A stretch of DNA of 64,000 bases from Pachyseris speciosa (Eukaryota; Cnidaria; Anthozoa; Scleractinia; Pachyseridae): positions 5,001 through 69,000 of the forward strand of contig JAEMWC010001372.1 of the NCBI GenBank assembly GCA_016490735.1, given 5' to 3'. Shown piece by piece: positions 1 through 14,097 of this stretch. Each line of letters begins with the position of its first letter. Position 1 is the stretch's first letter. The position numbers were made by a program, and so were the translations under genes. The notes below the pieces were generated by a model. That model ran no database searches, was not told the DNA's origin, and saw nothing but the letters and a program-made list of their open reading frames with translations.

Positions 1-71
1 ATAATAATAATGGGTTTATTGGCAACATCTCCACATAGTAGCTCTTCATTTACCTATTAACTCTGAATTAA

Positions 72-260
72 ATCAAATCAAATCAAATCAAATGTTGGTT
101 TTTGGCGAGAGGGGAAACCGGACCACCCGGAGAAAAACCTCTCGGAGCAGAGTAGAGAACCAACAAACTCAGCCCACTTATGACGCCGAGTCCGGGAATC
201 AAACCCGGGCACATTGGTGGAAGGCGAGCGCTCTCACCACTGCGCCAACCCTGCTCCCCA
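72..260 (-). mobile_element. tRNA-derived SINE, copy 1
   Basis: Read on the minus strand, the unit begins near 260 with a tRNA-like head. It has an A-box-like TGGCGCAGTGGTGAGAGCG and a B-box-like GGGTTTGATTCC, the internal RNA polymerase III promoter layout. A non-tRNA body follows and the unit ends in short ATTTG tandem repeats (plus strand CAAAT, 73-93). A second, diverged copy lies at 60771-60990 in the same orientation, which supports a dispersed SINE rather than a tRNA gene. No cloverleaf acceptor stem is preserved. Confidence 0.8.
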
Positions 261-2138
261 TAAAAATAAAATAAAATACAGTTTCTGGCCTAGAAGAGTT
301 TACCGTCAAATATTATAAACATGACCTCGTTAAGTAATTTTAAAGCAGCTGTAAATAATTATATCTCTGCTTAAATTCTAGTTTTATCAATTTAATAATC
401 AACTGATTGTTATTTATTTCATCATTATTACACCACAATTATTTATTATCTTATTTGCACATATTTCTTTACTCGTTTTATTTTTGCACTTTGCACTGAA
501 ATTTGCTAGATGTCCTTATAGGATTTTACAAATAAATTATGTAGATGTAGATTATGTGAATGTGAGAAAACACAACACTGAAGGAGCTATCACCATTGCT
601 GTTGTTCATTACAAACCACTACTACTATCAAGATTGGTAAACAGATGTTATGCCCTGTTGCTATCTAAGATGTTAGCTAGAAATGCTGTCTAACAACATT
701 TTGCATTAGTGCTTGTTAAGATATATTCCTATTGCTAGAAAAAGTGGGAGATTTTTAGTGCTAAGGACCGTACATTTTACTATTACTGCATATTATACAG
801 AGGGGTGCGAAATAAATTTTTGCGCTGTCAGTATGACTATGAGGGATAACCTGATGTTGGTAATGGTAATAACTTCAACAAAATTAAAAAAAATGGGGCT
901 AAACGCGCATTATCAAGGAGTATAAAAAAATGCCTTTTGTTTTTACTTATTTAAAAGCATTTATAAAGATTGTTGTTCAGTTGTATCTGAAAATGTGTTA
1001 TTACCCCCAAATTTCGTTTCAGATTTCATTATTTCTTAGCAGGAGCCCATTAAGCTCTTAGCTAATCTCTTTTTCCCACATAGTTATATACCACGCAAAA
1101 TGCTCCTGCGTTAAGATGCACCGTCGCCCTTAAATGCATTTCTATGGCTTATAACAATTAAGGTTCATACTTAATTGGGCGATTTCTAAACAGAAAGACA
1201 TTTTCCACAAAATTGAAGTCTTCCTAATTGAAACTTCCACCATATTGAAGAAGACAAAGCAGTTTTGCCCTTAACTTTTCTGAGATTGCAAACTCACCTA
1301 AAAGAAGTTAACAGTTCAGTTTCAAAACAAACACCGTTCTCCCTGTGCAACTTCTTTTCCAAGTGAATTGGTTAAAAATTAAAACCAAACAAACGATAAC
1401 TTGGTTTTGGAGCAAACCAAAACTTTGTTAATTACTGAGCGTGCGATGGATAGACCATCGACAAGGCTTCCGTTTGCCTAAACCCGCAGTCATGTTAGAT
1501 CGATTGATCGATCGAAGAATCGCTGAAAATGTCCTCTGAAACAGTTTACATGCAGTCAGTGGCCGTTCACACTAGACTTGCTTTTGTTTGAAAACTCATT
1601 TTATTCACTCTTTATCATTTTTTGCTAACTGTGGACTCTGTAACGCGGTGATTAGAAATAAAATCTTTATCTCTAAAAGCTGAGATTTCCGAAAACTCTC
1701 GCTTTTCTGGAGACAGGTAAGAATGAAATGCTGTTAAAAAACATCCACAGTTGTTGTGTGTTGATGTTGAAAAAGCCCCTCGAGGTACAGAGTAACGGAT
1801 TGCTAGTGGTACTTGTCAGCGGTTCAAATTTGTTGTGCAATGTTTCTCAGGACATTGAAATCTCTATAAAACTGCGAATTAAAGAGAGAAAAAAATTCAA
1901 TTCGCTGCCAGATTTGGTACTAATTCTCACGCCAACAACAAGGGATATTTGTGCCTGTTAGGAAAGCCGGTAAAAGGAACATGGAGCGTAGGGTTTTCAA
2001 ACAAAGACGCCATAGCAGGGATATTGGCAGAAACGTAAAAAATAAGATGCTGATGTATTAAAATCAACAACAACAAAAAGGTAACCAAAAACTTGGCGTA
2101 TTTGTATCTGCATGATGGCTGACCTTATTAAGCATAAC
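261..2138. other. AT-rich DNA downstream of the large minus-strand gene; no gene recognised
   Basis: Short open frames here have no recognisable domain, no convincing splice sites and AT-rich composition. The stretch just below 2139 would be the 3' untranslated region of the PAN-EGF-glycine-rich gene. I see no clear polyadenylation signal that I would defend. Confidence 0.5.
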
Positions 2139-2476
2139 CTAGATGAATGTTATGGTCACCTGACCATGTCCAGCTGCATTGTAACAACATTCATTCTGTT
2201 GATTTGTTCCTGCATTGTAGGATCCTCCTCCTCCTCCACAGGAGTCATATTCATTTTCTCCGCTACTCCTCCAGAGTAACCTCCTCCACCTCCAGCACCA
2301 CCTCCCCATCCATAAGCGCCCCCACCTCCACCAAATCCTCCAACAGCATTGTTATACAGGCTCTTCCACCCACTCCTCCCTGAATAAATCCTTTTCCTCC
2401 CTCGCCGCCATTCCCCATCGTACCACCAAACTGCTTAGAGCTTCTTCCATTTGAGTAAAAGCCACCACCCCACCAC
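2139..2476 (-). CDS. Exon 9: C-terminal glycine-rich exon, frameshifted
   Basis: After an acceptor ending TTAG at 2478-2477, the minus strand encodes glycine-rich sequence (GFYSNGRSS, then AYGWGGGAGGGGGYSGG, then ENEYDSCGGGGGSYNAG) ending in GHGQVTITFI and TAG at 2141-2139. This is the expected end of the ALK-like glycine-rich domain. The reading frame has to change three times to follow it: in the G run next to the acceptor (2461-2476), near 2352-2358 after Gly-Arg-Ala-Cys, and near 2262-2272. Read strictly from exon 8, translation stops early, after about 45 residues. The conserved pieces are unmistakable, but the exon as written is disrupted. Confidence 0.7.
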
Positions 2477-5400
2477 CTAACAGGAAACAGTGATAAAAAG
2501 ATTTTGCTTGTAATTAAATCACTTTAAAATAAAATTGAACTGACACGTTGCATCTTTTATTTTCTAAAAACACATCGCGATACGCTCCCACCCGTTCTCC
2601 TACGCCTGGCGACATTAATGTTTTTGTCTATAGTAACCATCGTCTAGTCTTGTACTGTATCATTTGTACTGTAAAATTGCTAATACGAATCCGTGGGTTA
2701 AAGTTTTGACAGCTAGTAAAGATTTCGTCTTTTTCCCTCATGGACATTAAATTAGAAGTAAGAATGTCCCAGTAGTGATTAATGATAACGTATCTGCAAT
2801 CTTGAACAAAACTGTTGAGAAAATTGAGCTTAGAAGCCGTTGTACGTGCAAACAGTGACCAATTGAGTTTCAAAGCCCCTCTTCCCCAATTCTATGTTGT
2901 CTCCGCCTCCTAACCGTTTCCCTGACAATGGTGGCTTCCCAACTTCAACATTGAAAAGGGGGAGGGGGGAAGGGAAGTTACTTTAGGGATATTGTTGACT
3001 CACACAAATTGGAGAAGGATTTTTTGGCCCCAGGAGGCCTATTTTCTCAAGTAGTTTCGTCCAAATTGTTGTTGTATGTACTACTAATGAATAATGTATC
3101 ACATACAGTATAGCACAAGGTAAACTGCTTGTTACTTCTAAATATAGCATTTATTTTGGTCGTGTAGCGAGACGTCTTGTTTTTGGCAGGGCTTTATGAA
3201 ATGGTTGGCCGAAAACCAAATAAAACTAAAATCCAACATCTTCACTCCCGACATAATAATTGGCCTGAGGTCGGACATCCTATCCAACACAAAGCAATGC
3301 TTTTACTTCCTTGTTGCCAGATATTATATATGGTCGTGCAAAACAAAGGAAATACTCCCAAAATTGAAAGATTTCCTAGTTTTCTATCATCTTTAGTACC
3401 TTTTGAATCTTAAACCCCCTCTCCCCTCCAAAAAAAAAGGAAAAAAAAATAAAAATAAAACTAAAAGAGTTTAATATAAAGTAATATAAAGGTCTTAAAG
3501 GAAGCCACGCATGCACAGCATAGATTAATAATTTAACTGAGAAATTGTAATAATTGACTGTATTATGTTCATAGCTTTCTGAATACATGTATGTTCAGTA
3601 GTTCTGTAGTAGTCTGTTAGTAATGTGATGTTCTGTACTTCGATGTAAATAAATGTTATTTATGTAAAAAACAAAAAAAACAAAAAAAAAAAATTCTAAA
3701 TATAGTATTATGTAGCCTGCGTGGTAGGCGCTAGAAAAGGAAAGGGAAACGGGCGTCCGTTCCCGCTTTCCCCCTTCCCTTCCCTTAGCTTGCTAGCGCC
3801 TGCCACGCAGGCAGTTGTGCTCGAGACAAAGTCCTCGTTATCTAGATTCAGAGCAAGCTACTGGAATACCATAAAAGCACCTTACAAAATCGACAAATGA
3901 ATTAAAACAATCACACGGAATACTTTAAAAGATTCCAGAGAACGAAGACGAATATCTAGATTCACCTACTTTTGTACAAATAATCAAATCTCTTTAAACT
4001 ATAGCATGTTAATTGCAGACATACAGATAAACTTCGGTTTCCATTTCCTCCGACGCAGATTAGAAGAAGTCCTATAGGGATACTGAAGGCGGGTGAAAAG
4101 TATCCCCAAGAAAAATCAGGGACGACTCGCGGTCTAATTGTAGCCCCATTTACTCAGGCGACTTCTGTTACACTAAAGTTGCAACTTCAGAATCGCACTT
4201 GGGGCGATTTCAGCGCAATTTTGGTTGCATTTGTCGCCGCGATATCGCAGGAGTTTCGAATTTGTTCGAAATTTGATGCAATTTTGCTGCGATTTTTTTT
4301 ATTAAACTGTGACAACATTGAATCACAAGGGACTCTTCAGGGCATTCTGGGGAAATCATTTTCTATGATTATAGTAAGTATGGTGCTAAATTTAGTCCCG
4401 GACCACTTACTGCTTACAATGACGGTCAAAGACCCATCAAAACTTGCATGTCTAAGTTGTTTTCAGAGTGCGCTACTTTTTATTTCCTAGATGGCATAGA
4501 CACCCTGCCTCAAATTCAAATTCAGTAGACTGCAATCCACTCTTACCTGAGTTACTATTGTCAGCGGTCTGAGCACCGTGTCCACCGCTTCCACCTGACC
4601 ATGACCTGTACCCAGCTCTCCCTGATGTTCCTGTAGAGGCATTGCATCCTGCGTGTCTTGACTTAGCTGCTTCGATTCCTCCTCCTCCCCCAGCTATTAT
4701 CAATGGTGTGTTGCTTCCTCTCACTGCAAAGGTACCTCCGCCGCCCCCTGCGGTAGTAGACGCTGTGTTAATCCCACCTTCTTGGCCAACGAGAATCTTT
4801 ATTGTTTCGCTTTTTGATAAGCAAAAGGTTCCTATCATTCTAGCGCCTCTTCCTCGATATTGACGACTGTTATTGTTGTATGCATCGTACCCTCCTGCAG
4901 CTCCAATGGCCTCTATTCTGTAGTCACCTGTGTGCGGAACAGTCCATCGTTGTATACCGCTGACCAGTGTTACCTGACCGTCATGATCCTGACCACTGTA
5001 GTGACTGCCAAGTGATGTTGGACCCAGTCTCCCACTCGCACCCAGGTTTGTAAAGGTGGCTGTGAATACTGGATAATGAAAAAAAATGCAAACCTTTTAT
5101 TTAATATGTTGGTAGATTACCGTAAACTGGTACGTATGCGAACGCATTCGTGTTACTTGTTGTTTAAGTATCAGTTCTCCCTTTTATTATAGAGAAGCTT
5201 TCAACTGAGTGCCGTAAAACCAAAACCAAAACCAAAGCAATTACTCCAGCCAATGCCAATAGACGGAAGTAGCAAAATGAACTAATCAAAATTCGAAGCA
5301 ATTACATGCAACCGGCGTCAAGCGCGGGAAAATTAGCGCTTGCAAGTCGCGATTGGTTTTGCTTTACCTTTTCATTGGTTGAGAAAGTGGCGCAACTTAT

Positions 5401-8400
5401 GCCAACCAATCACAGAGTGAAGTAATGCAAAACCAAAGCAAACGAGAATTACTTTCGACACTCAAATAAACACCGCTCTGTGACTAAATAATGCGTACAA
5501 TCTGATTGGCTGCGAGAGGTTAACAACCTAGTGCAAGGAATCGTTTATTGCACCCAATGTAATTAATATTTCCTTGGCATCAGCAGTGATGCGAGGGAAG
5601 TGGTCATTTCATAAATAGTTACCATCCTAGAAATTTCCTAGGGCCTTATTTCGCTAGTTTGAATGTTTTTTTTTTTTTTTACAGCAGTTGAAACAACGAA
5701 ACAATTAGGGCATGATGTCTGTAAACAATTAAAACATCGGAGGAAAAACACATGAGATAAGAAAACATTTTCCTTCTTACTGAAGTAGCCAATTTGGCAG
5801 ACTCTGCTTCGCAAATTCGTCCGCCTGAATCCCGATAATGAGAGCAATTCCAGAGTTTCGTTGTTTGTGTTCTGTTATTGATATCAAAGAGTTGGGAAAA
5901 CACACCCAAATCTGTGTAATTTGTTTAAAGGGGCAGATCCTCGACGCATGCGTACAGCCTTTTCTTGTCTCCATTACTTCTCGCCTGAACACGCTTTCAA
6001 TAATGTGTTTGTAGAGGACTAACCTCTTACCAATCAAGTGCGGGGAACGTAGTGGGGAATTTTTGGCCTGTGACAATTCGACGCCTCTTTTTATTCTGGA
6101 CAATTTTCACATGACCATGCAATATTTGGAAGATACATCCATTGCTGGATCCTATGTTTGCACTTGCACAAACTGGAGCGGTAGAAGACAGCAAAGTATT
6201 GCTAGACTGATTAATTAATGAATTTTTGGTTGTGCTTGTGGAAGTTGCTTCACTCGAGCGATACGCGGCTACTTGAAGATCGGAAATAGGAGTGTAGGGA
6301 TAAAAACCACCACAGAGGTCTTTGTAGCGCAATTGCATGTATTGGAGTAACCGAATTCTCCCGCTTCAAAATTAAAGAGCATCTTCTTCGTTTTCGGCAA
6401 TCGCCTGAGCGGCTTGCGGCTTGTTTCCTTTGCCGTGTTCATGAACAAGTGACTTGCGCTTCTAAGCTAGTACTCCTATCGATTTTTCAAACTCATTGTC
6501 CTTCAGTATGTTGAGTGGATATTTCTTGTAAGTATCGCTGTATGCTGCCCTGAAAATTGAAATTGTTGGAGACTGGTGATGAGGCGCTAGCGAGTAGACG
6601 TGTGCTTTGGCGCTCGGATAAGAAATCGTACAAAACGCACTTAAAGAACCTCTCTGCAATCCTCTGGTCTCATACCTTCGACAGAACATACAAAGAAGTA
6701 AAAAGATGCCAAAAAATGAAAGCGTTAATAAAGGGAAGAGAGCGAGAGAAGGCAGTTCTACAAGCGACCAAGATGGCGACCCGGTTTATCTCGAGCTCTT
6801 GGAACGAATACAGGCGCTCGAAAGAAAGGATGAAGCTAACATGAGGAAATTAAATAACATGCAAACTCAACTTGACCAAGCAAATGCAGAAATTTCTTCA
6901 CTGCGCGAAAAAGTCAAGTCGCTTGAAGATTCACTTGAATTTACGCAAGCACAGTAAGAGGAAGTCAAAGAGAGAGTGAACACGTGCGAGGACGATCAAA
7001 TGAGAAACGAAGACGAGTTAATTCGACAAAGTATCTACAGCAGACGCTGGAATTTAACTATATATGGAATAAATGAGTCAGAGAGTGCAAACTGCTCAGA
7101 TCTTGTCAAGAATGTTATGTCATCGGCTTTAAAGATTGATGAACATAGAATCAGGGCTACGTGATTCTGCGGGGTACATCGCTTAGGTAACAAAGCAGCG
7201 AAAAGCCTAGACCGGTTATCGCTCGATTTACGTGTCGGGAAGACCGAGACCTAGTCTGGCAAAATAGATATAATCTTAAGGCAGTCGTTCAAACTTGCGA
7301 AGACTTACCCCAGACTGTAAGGGAAATCCGGAAAAGAATCTTAGTATTCGCGATGCGAGAAGCGAGAAAGACGGAGGGCACGAAAGTTACCATCACTGGT
7401 GATCGACTTATTGTCAACGAACAAATGGAAAGGACCCAGGGAAACCAAGAGAGCTGATTCTTAAATTGTTCTGACTTATTTTTACACTAGCATAGCTTGT
7501 CTTCTTGATATATGCTTTATACATCTCATTCGGAGTGACAAAAGAACTGAATACACAAAGCTACTGTTACGTACATTAGGTCCAGTCTGAAGTGCGAATA
7601 ATTATAATGATACCTTTGCGTTTTGGTCTTTTTAGACCTTTTAATGTTATTTGTCCTGTTTTATTTTATGTACATGTAGTTAATTTTTCTTTCTTTTTTC
7701 TTAATGCACACATAATTCTGGATTTTTGCTTTATTATTTCCTTCAGAAGGTGTAATTATTTCCAACATTTCGTCCAAACTGTCGAAACTCGTGAATTATT
7801 TCATAATCCCCTGGGAACCGTTAGATCCATTGTAACAAATGTATAGTCCTATCGATATCAAAGTGCTGTCACTAAATGTCAGGGGATTAAACAAATCCCT
7901 GAAGCCGTCTTTAGATGGCTACATCAACAAAATTGCTCTTTTGTTTTTTTACAAGTAACTTACAGCTCAAAAGAAATATAAAATTCCTGGCAAGCGGAAT
8001 GGGGAGGCAAAGTACTCTTTAACCCGGGTACAAAACACAGCAAAGGAAGAAATCATTATCATAGGTGGCGATTTCATATGTACGCTGACCGAAATGGACA
8101 TGAAAGGTTGCAAATCAAACTCCCGAAAGCTACCAGTAGTTGAAGCAATTAATAAATTAAGCAGCCTGTATGATTTAAATGACATCTGGCGTGAACGCAA
8201 CCAAAATGAAGAACAATTTACGTGGAGAAATAAGTTTTTCAAAATTCAATGTCGCCTTGATTACTTTTTAATTTCTAAACAATTAAATGCTTTGACAATT
8301 AAATGCAAAATCTTATATGCGCCCGTGAAACAGATCATTCTGCGATTCTCCTACACATTAACTCCTTAGAACTCAAACAAGATAGAGGTCCGGGTTTTGG

Positions 8401-11400
8401 AGATTTAATCTGTCACTTCTTCAAGATGAAACTTATGTGTCTAACTTTCGTAGAGAGCTCGAGAACTTTAAACAAAAATACTTACATGTGGAAGATCAAA
8501 GCCTGAGATGGGATTTAATCAAAATGGAAATAAGGGGTTTTACGGTCAAATATTCAAAGAACAAAGCTAGAAAAAGAAAGTTCACTGAGATCTTTCTCCA
8601 AAAACAAATTAATTATTTATATATAAGAGCCGAGGCAGAACCAAACAATAAGCAAATAATTTGTGAAATCCACTCTGCAAGGCTGCGTTTAGAAAGGATT
8701 ATGCAACACAAAACAAGAAGCGCAATTCTTAGAAGGTAAGGTGGCGTGAGTGTGGCATGAGAGTGGCGAGCGCAACACTCGTTACTTCTTTAACCTTGAG
8801 AGAAGAAATTACGAAAAAAAAACACTAACAAAATTAAAACGTTCAAATGGTACATTCACAAACGATCAATTCGAGATTTTGCGAGAGCAAATGGATTATT
8901 ATTATAAAACACTCTATTCCTCTAACGTTCACCGAGAAAACGTAAATGATTTTGCTTCCGCTTTCTCAGAAAACATTACTCCTTTAGATGAAATGGATAA
9001 GCTATCGTGGGAAGGAAAAGTTTCATCAGAAGAATGCTTAAGAGCTTTACATGATTTTAATAATGAAAAATTACAACTTGAGATGATCAACAGTTTTAAC
9101 TTTGCTTTCGACAGTGGCACTATCAATTTCACAGAGACGAGGTATCATAACTCTCATCCCGAAACCAAATAAGGATATCCCCTCGCTTGAGAACCTTACA
9201 CCAATTTCATTTCTTAATGTTGACTACAAAATATTGACAAAAACAATCGCGAAGAGATCAGAAAAAGTTCTTCCGAAAATTATTTGCCCTAACCAAACTG
9301 GATATGTTAAAAATCGTCACATTGGCAAAAATGTTCGTTTAATTTTAGTCATAATGTCTTATACAGAAGAGAAAAAATTGCCGGTAGCTGCTCTTTTCAT
9401 TGATTTTAGAAAAGCGTTCGGTTCTGTCGAATGGAGTTTCCTTATTGATACCCTTAATGAGTTTAATTTTTGGACCTGACATTCAAACCTCGGTAAGAAT
9501 TTTTTTACAACATGCAATGTTACAAGCTGTGTTTCAGTTTAAACAATGGCCACGCATCAGAATTTTTCGTTTAAGAGAGAGGTGTTCGACAAGGTTGTCC
9601 TTTGTCTGGACTGTTATTTGTAATAGAAATAGAAGTACTCGCCAATGCAATCAGAAGTAAAGCCACAATAAAAGGAATGAAAGTAGATGGAAAAGAAATC
9701 AAAGTGTCGCTATACGCAGATGATACCACAGTTTTTGTCCAGGACCTCACTTCTATCGCACAGCTGCTCGCACTTCTAAATGACTTCAAAAACCTATCCG
9801 GCTTGGAAATTAACACCACAAAAACAGAAGGTATGGGCTTGGTTGTTGGAAAAACAACACCGAAACCCCTTTCGGTTTCCGCTAGCCTCAAGATCCAATA
9901 AAAGCGCTAGGCATCATCTTTTCGTCTGATTCAATTAAAGCAAACGAGCTTAACTTCGTAGAGAAAATCTGGAACTTAGAAAAGACTTTAAATAGTTGGA
10001 AGAGAAGAAAACTGACGCTTGACGAAAAATTAATATTGTAAAAACTATAGGGATTTCAAAATTAATTTATAGTGCTACTGTACTTGTCATCCCGAAACAA
10101 CTAATTGAAGAAATCAACTCAATACTGTTTAATTTCATCTGGGACGAAAAACCTGGAAAGATAAAAAAATTCGACTCTTATCGGTAAGAAAAAGCAAGGC
10201 GGTCTTAAGATGATTGACTTTAATATCATGAATAAAGCCCTAAAAGTCGCTTGGGTGCCGCCTATAAAATCAGCAAATAATGCATCCTGGAAAATCATCC
10301 CTGAAGTAACCCTGGAAAAGCAGTGGGGGACTAACATTCCTCACAGATTGCAACTATGAAGTCAAAATATTACAGGCTACAAGTTTACCACCCTTCTACC
10401 TCGAAGTACTGAAAGAGTTGCAAACTGCAAAAGATTACATGGGATCTCTTCCTACCCATAAAGGGATAATTTGGAATAATCGGGAAATTTTAATCAATGG
10501 TAAACCAGTATTTTGCAAAAACTGGTTCGACAAGAACATTATACGAGTTAATTTCTTATCGTTCAAAAACTTTTGTAACAAATTTAAGCTAACAATCCCT
10601 TTCACTGTCTACTTTGGTCTTATAAACACTATACCAAGCTCACGGAAACCTGTACTCAAAACGTCTTTTTCGTATTCGCCCGAAAATAAGAAAAATGAAA
10701 TTTTTTCCACCAAAAGTGAATAAAACACACTCTTGAAGGAAATCTTCGTACCACCAACCGCCGAAAATAAGACATGGTTTTTCCCGAGAATCCATTCGTA
10801 GAGTATACGATTACCTTTCCAGATCGAAAATGACATTACAATAACGATGTTTCGATACAAGATTATCCACAACCTTCTTGCAACCAGAGTAAGCCTGTCC
10901 AGAGCCAAAATCTTAACAATAATTTATGTCCCCAATGCTTATTGCTCGTGGGCGCGACCGCACGACGACGACGACGACGGAGTTTCCCAATAATTAATAA
11001 TATTCTACAGTCAAACCTCGATTATCCGAACCTCGATTATCCGAACCTCGATTATCCGGACTTGCTTGGCTGGTCCCAGTTTTTCATGAATGTTAACTAG
11101 CCATATTTAAGTTTCGCAGCAAAACTTCTTCCCTTCAAATTAATTAATGAAACTCCGTTTCAAGCTGAATTTGTTTAGCTTCAAAACACAAATCTGTACG
11201 CGTTTTAAGCTCACACGCGCTGTACTAATGTAATGCATTTCACTGAACTCTGATTTGCTCAGGTGTTCTTTGTTTCTAAGTGAAATATCCACGCTCCACT
11301 TGTTCAGTTATTTAGTTTTAGTTTTGGTTAATTAAAATTCATATTTTCGATTATCCGGACTCTCGATTATGCGGACTATTCAGCTCAGTCCCCACAAGTC

Positions 11401-14050
11401 CGGATAATCAAGGTTCGATATGGCGGCCATACTGCACCTGGCCCAGCTGACCAGCTAGTTTACAGCGTACTTCTTTGATACTGGGCATCCATCCTATAGC
11501 CAATTGAAACCTGTCAAAACAAGGTATCCGCTGACCAGTGTCACGTAACCATATCGCGGGCTCGAGTTAAGACCTCATCGAGGTCAGCTGTTTTTTTGAA
11601 GTTGACCGTATCTGCTTTCGATTGGATCGCAGGCTCAAGCCAGGTGTAGGACACCCAAACCAAATCGAGGCTTAATTTTTCGTGCGCTTTCTGTGGCTCG
11701 TAAATTCACATTCAGTGGGTTTCTTCATTTTGAGCAAAACAACTTCATCTTTGTATTTAAATTCGCGTAAAAAGCATAAAAATCAAGAACTTGTCAAAAG
11801 ATACTCCGGAAGGTGAATTTTCAAGTGATAAAAGGAAGAGCGAAAGATTTTTCTCGGCAAAAGCTTCAAACTTGGATCGATTGTGTGTTTGAAAACACAC
11901 GCTTCGAGGGCTTTGCTGTCACTTTACCGCGGCATCTTGCAGCTCATCAAGCAAGCAGTTCACCGGCATTAATGGGAGGAACGAGTAGCTCTAACTTTGT
12001 GCAAGAAGCTCTTCCTTTGGACAAACCGTTTGCTATTTTTGCGGGTGCTTGTTTTTACTTTACTAAAGCTTGAGTATTTTCAAGTTGTAGAAACCTCTGC
12101 AACACAGGACAGTGAGGTAAATTAAATAAATTGAAGCTTAACTTTTGGTTTAAAGATGATTTCCAGTCCGTACTGCGCAGTCTCATCATCCCAGTGTTTG
12201 TGAGTCTCACTCATTGGAATTCGAATATTATTCGTTACGAACCACTTACCTTATAGTTGAGGCATTTTGAATTCTTTCCCCAACTGTTTCTTTGATACGA
12301 AGTTGTTTTCTCTGGTGATATCGGAAAGAACGAAGCATAAAAGCTTTGCACCAACAATGGCGGTTGACATGAACTGTAAATTTACTTCATGTAAGTGATT
12401 GCAAAACATTACATTTTGTGACGTCTTACATGAATCAAAGCAAAAAACATAAACAAACTCTTGAGACTGCGAAGTACGGACTGAAAATCACCTTTAATCG
12501 TTGTTACTTTTGTTCAGGAATTGGATATAAATAACAATTATCTGTACTCGTTTTGGACACAAAGAAATAGTTGGATTGTTTGTTTGTTTTGTAATGTTGT
12601 TTTCTTTGCAAGCGAACAAGTGGTTTTAATCCGCTTGGTTGACTGTTTTTCGACCTCGGTGCCTCAACAGCGATAAGAAACTTTTGCCCTTATCTTATTA
12701 ACACGTAATGGCAATGAGTCCTCGTAAAATTAAGGATTAAAACCCCAGCAGCAGGCTGAACGATCACACATTTTCATCCAACATCGTCAGTTGTGAAACA
12801 TAACGTTGGGTTGGTAAACGCACAAACAATTTTTGACCATAGAACGATTGTTTGCGTATTATCGCTGAAATTTTGACTTCAGGTGGTTCATTTGATTGCT
12901 CTTCACCGCCTGTGCACGTTTTGTTGGTTGGGGTGGCTAAATGATCCAACATGTTTGATGTTTGATCGTGTTTTGATTGTTGAATTTGTTTTCGAACAAA
13001 CATACGCGTCGTGTATTGTTGTGAGGATTTTAATGGTCAATTCCCACTGACTGCTCTAAAAATAAAACATTGACGCAAGGAAAGCCATGCGAAGTTGCTC
13101 AATACCAGTAAAAGAAAAATTATTATCGTGGAGCTCCGCTTTTAGCCTTGGCTAAATCTATATATTACGTTCTTACACTGATCCTCTGCAACTGCTTTTT
13201 GGGAGAATTTTCAAAGATGGTGGGCAACTAAAACGGAACAATCCCTTACTCTATCAAATAGCATGATTCTATATGGGGTTTTTGATAACTTGGAACACAG
13301 ACATTCTTTAAACTATGCACTCCTAATTGCGAAATTTTCTTTATATTGTAGTTGCTTGCCTACACGATGCAAAACTCTCTCTCTTTCCACAGTTTTGTCA
13401 CCCTTCCACGCGAAAAACTGAACATTCAAAAAGAAATAGCTACTAAAAATCAGACCATTACTACCTTCGAGAATAATTTAAATATTCCCTTTAATTTGCA
13501 TCACCTACTTGGATTTTTTTTTTTGCTTTGGTTTGCTTGTCAGTTGTCTGTTTTGTTTTGTTCCTTTTCTTTTGTAAATTAGGTTACTATGTTAGTTTGA
13601 AATTGAGTGTAAGAGTGTGTTAATTAAAAAAAAAAGAAAACTGAAATTGTTGCTAGCTCGCACTCTTCTCCATTTTTCTTGCGTGTGTTCAATTTGGTCA
13701 AAATTCGGACGCAGGTAGGCTTTTAATTAATCTTTCATTTTTTTTATGCCATTAGCTTCCATGTAGCGGACTAGAACAGGATTCATATCAAAAGCCGTAC
13801 TCTTATTTGTGCTCTCACTTTTCTCTTCGTTTATAAAATCGTCTATGGCCTCCTGGTTTCCGCTGATGCCTGTTTCAATTTCTACATCAGAAGTTTCCAG
13901 ATCTTCAGGATAATCAAGTTCGCTAGGTGAATGTTCGTCATCTTCGTCCAGGTTGTAAGCTCTGTAAAATATCGATCTTTTAGGTTGTTTCTTTGCAAAA
14001 AATAAGAGTATTTGAGCGTTTTGTTTCGCAGTTTTAGTTCTAAATTTTGA

Positions 14051-14097
<47 letters not shown>

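Noticed and set aside
73..260. tRNA gene
   Set aside because: It has A- and B-box-like words, but no acceptor stem, and the unit continues into a SINE body and tail with a second copy at 60771-60990.
2147..2383. Plus-strand serine/proline-rich open frame
   Set aside because: It is the complementary reading of the glycine-rich exon on the minus strand.
11945..12073. Host exon in the frame 11813-12073
   Set aside because: No conserved domain, no defensible splice sites and no phase agreement with the surrounding gene.
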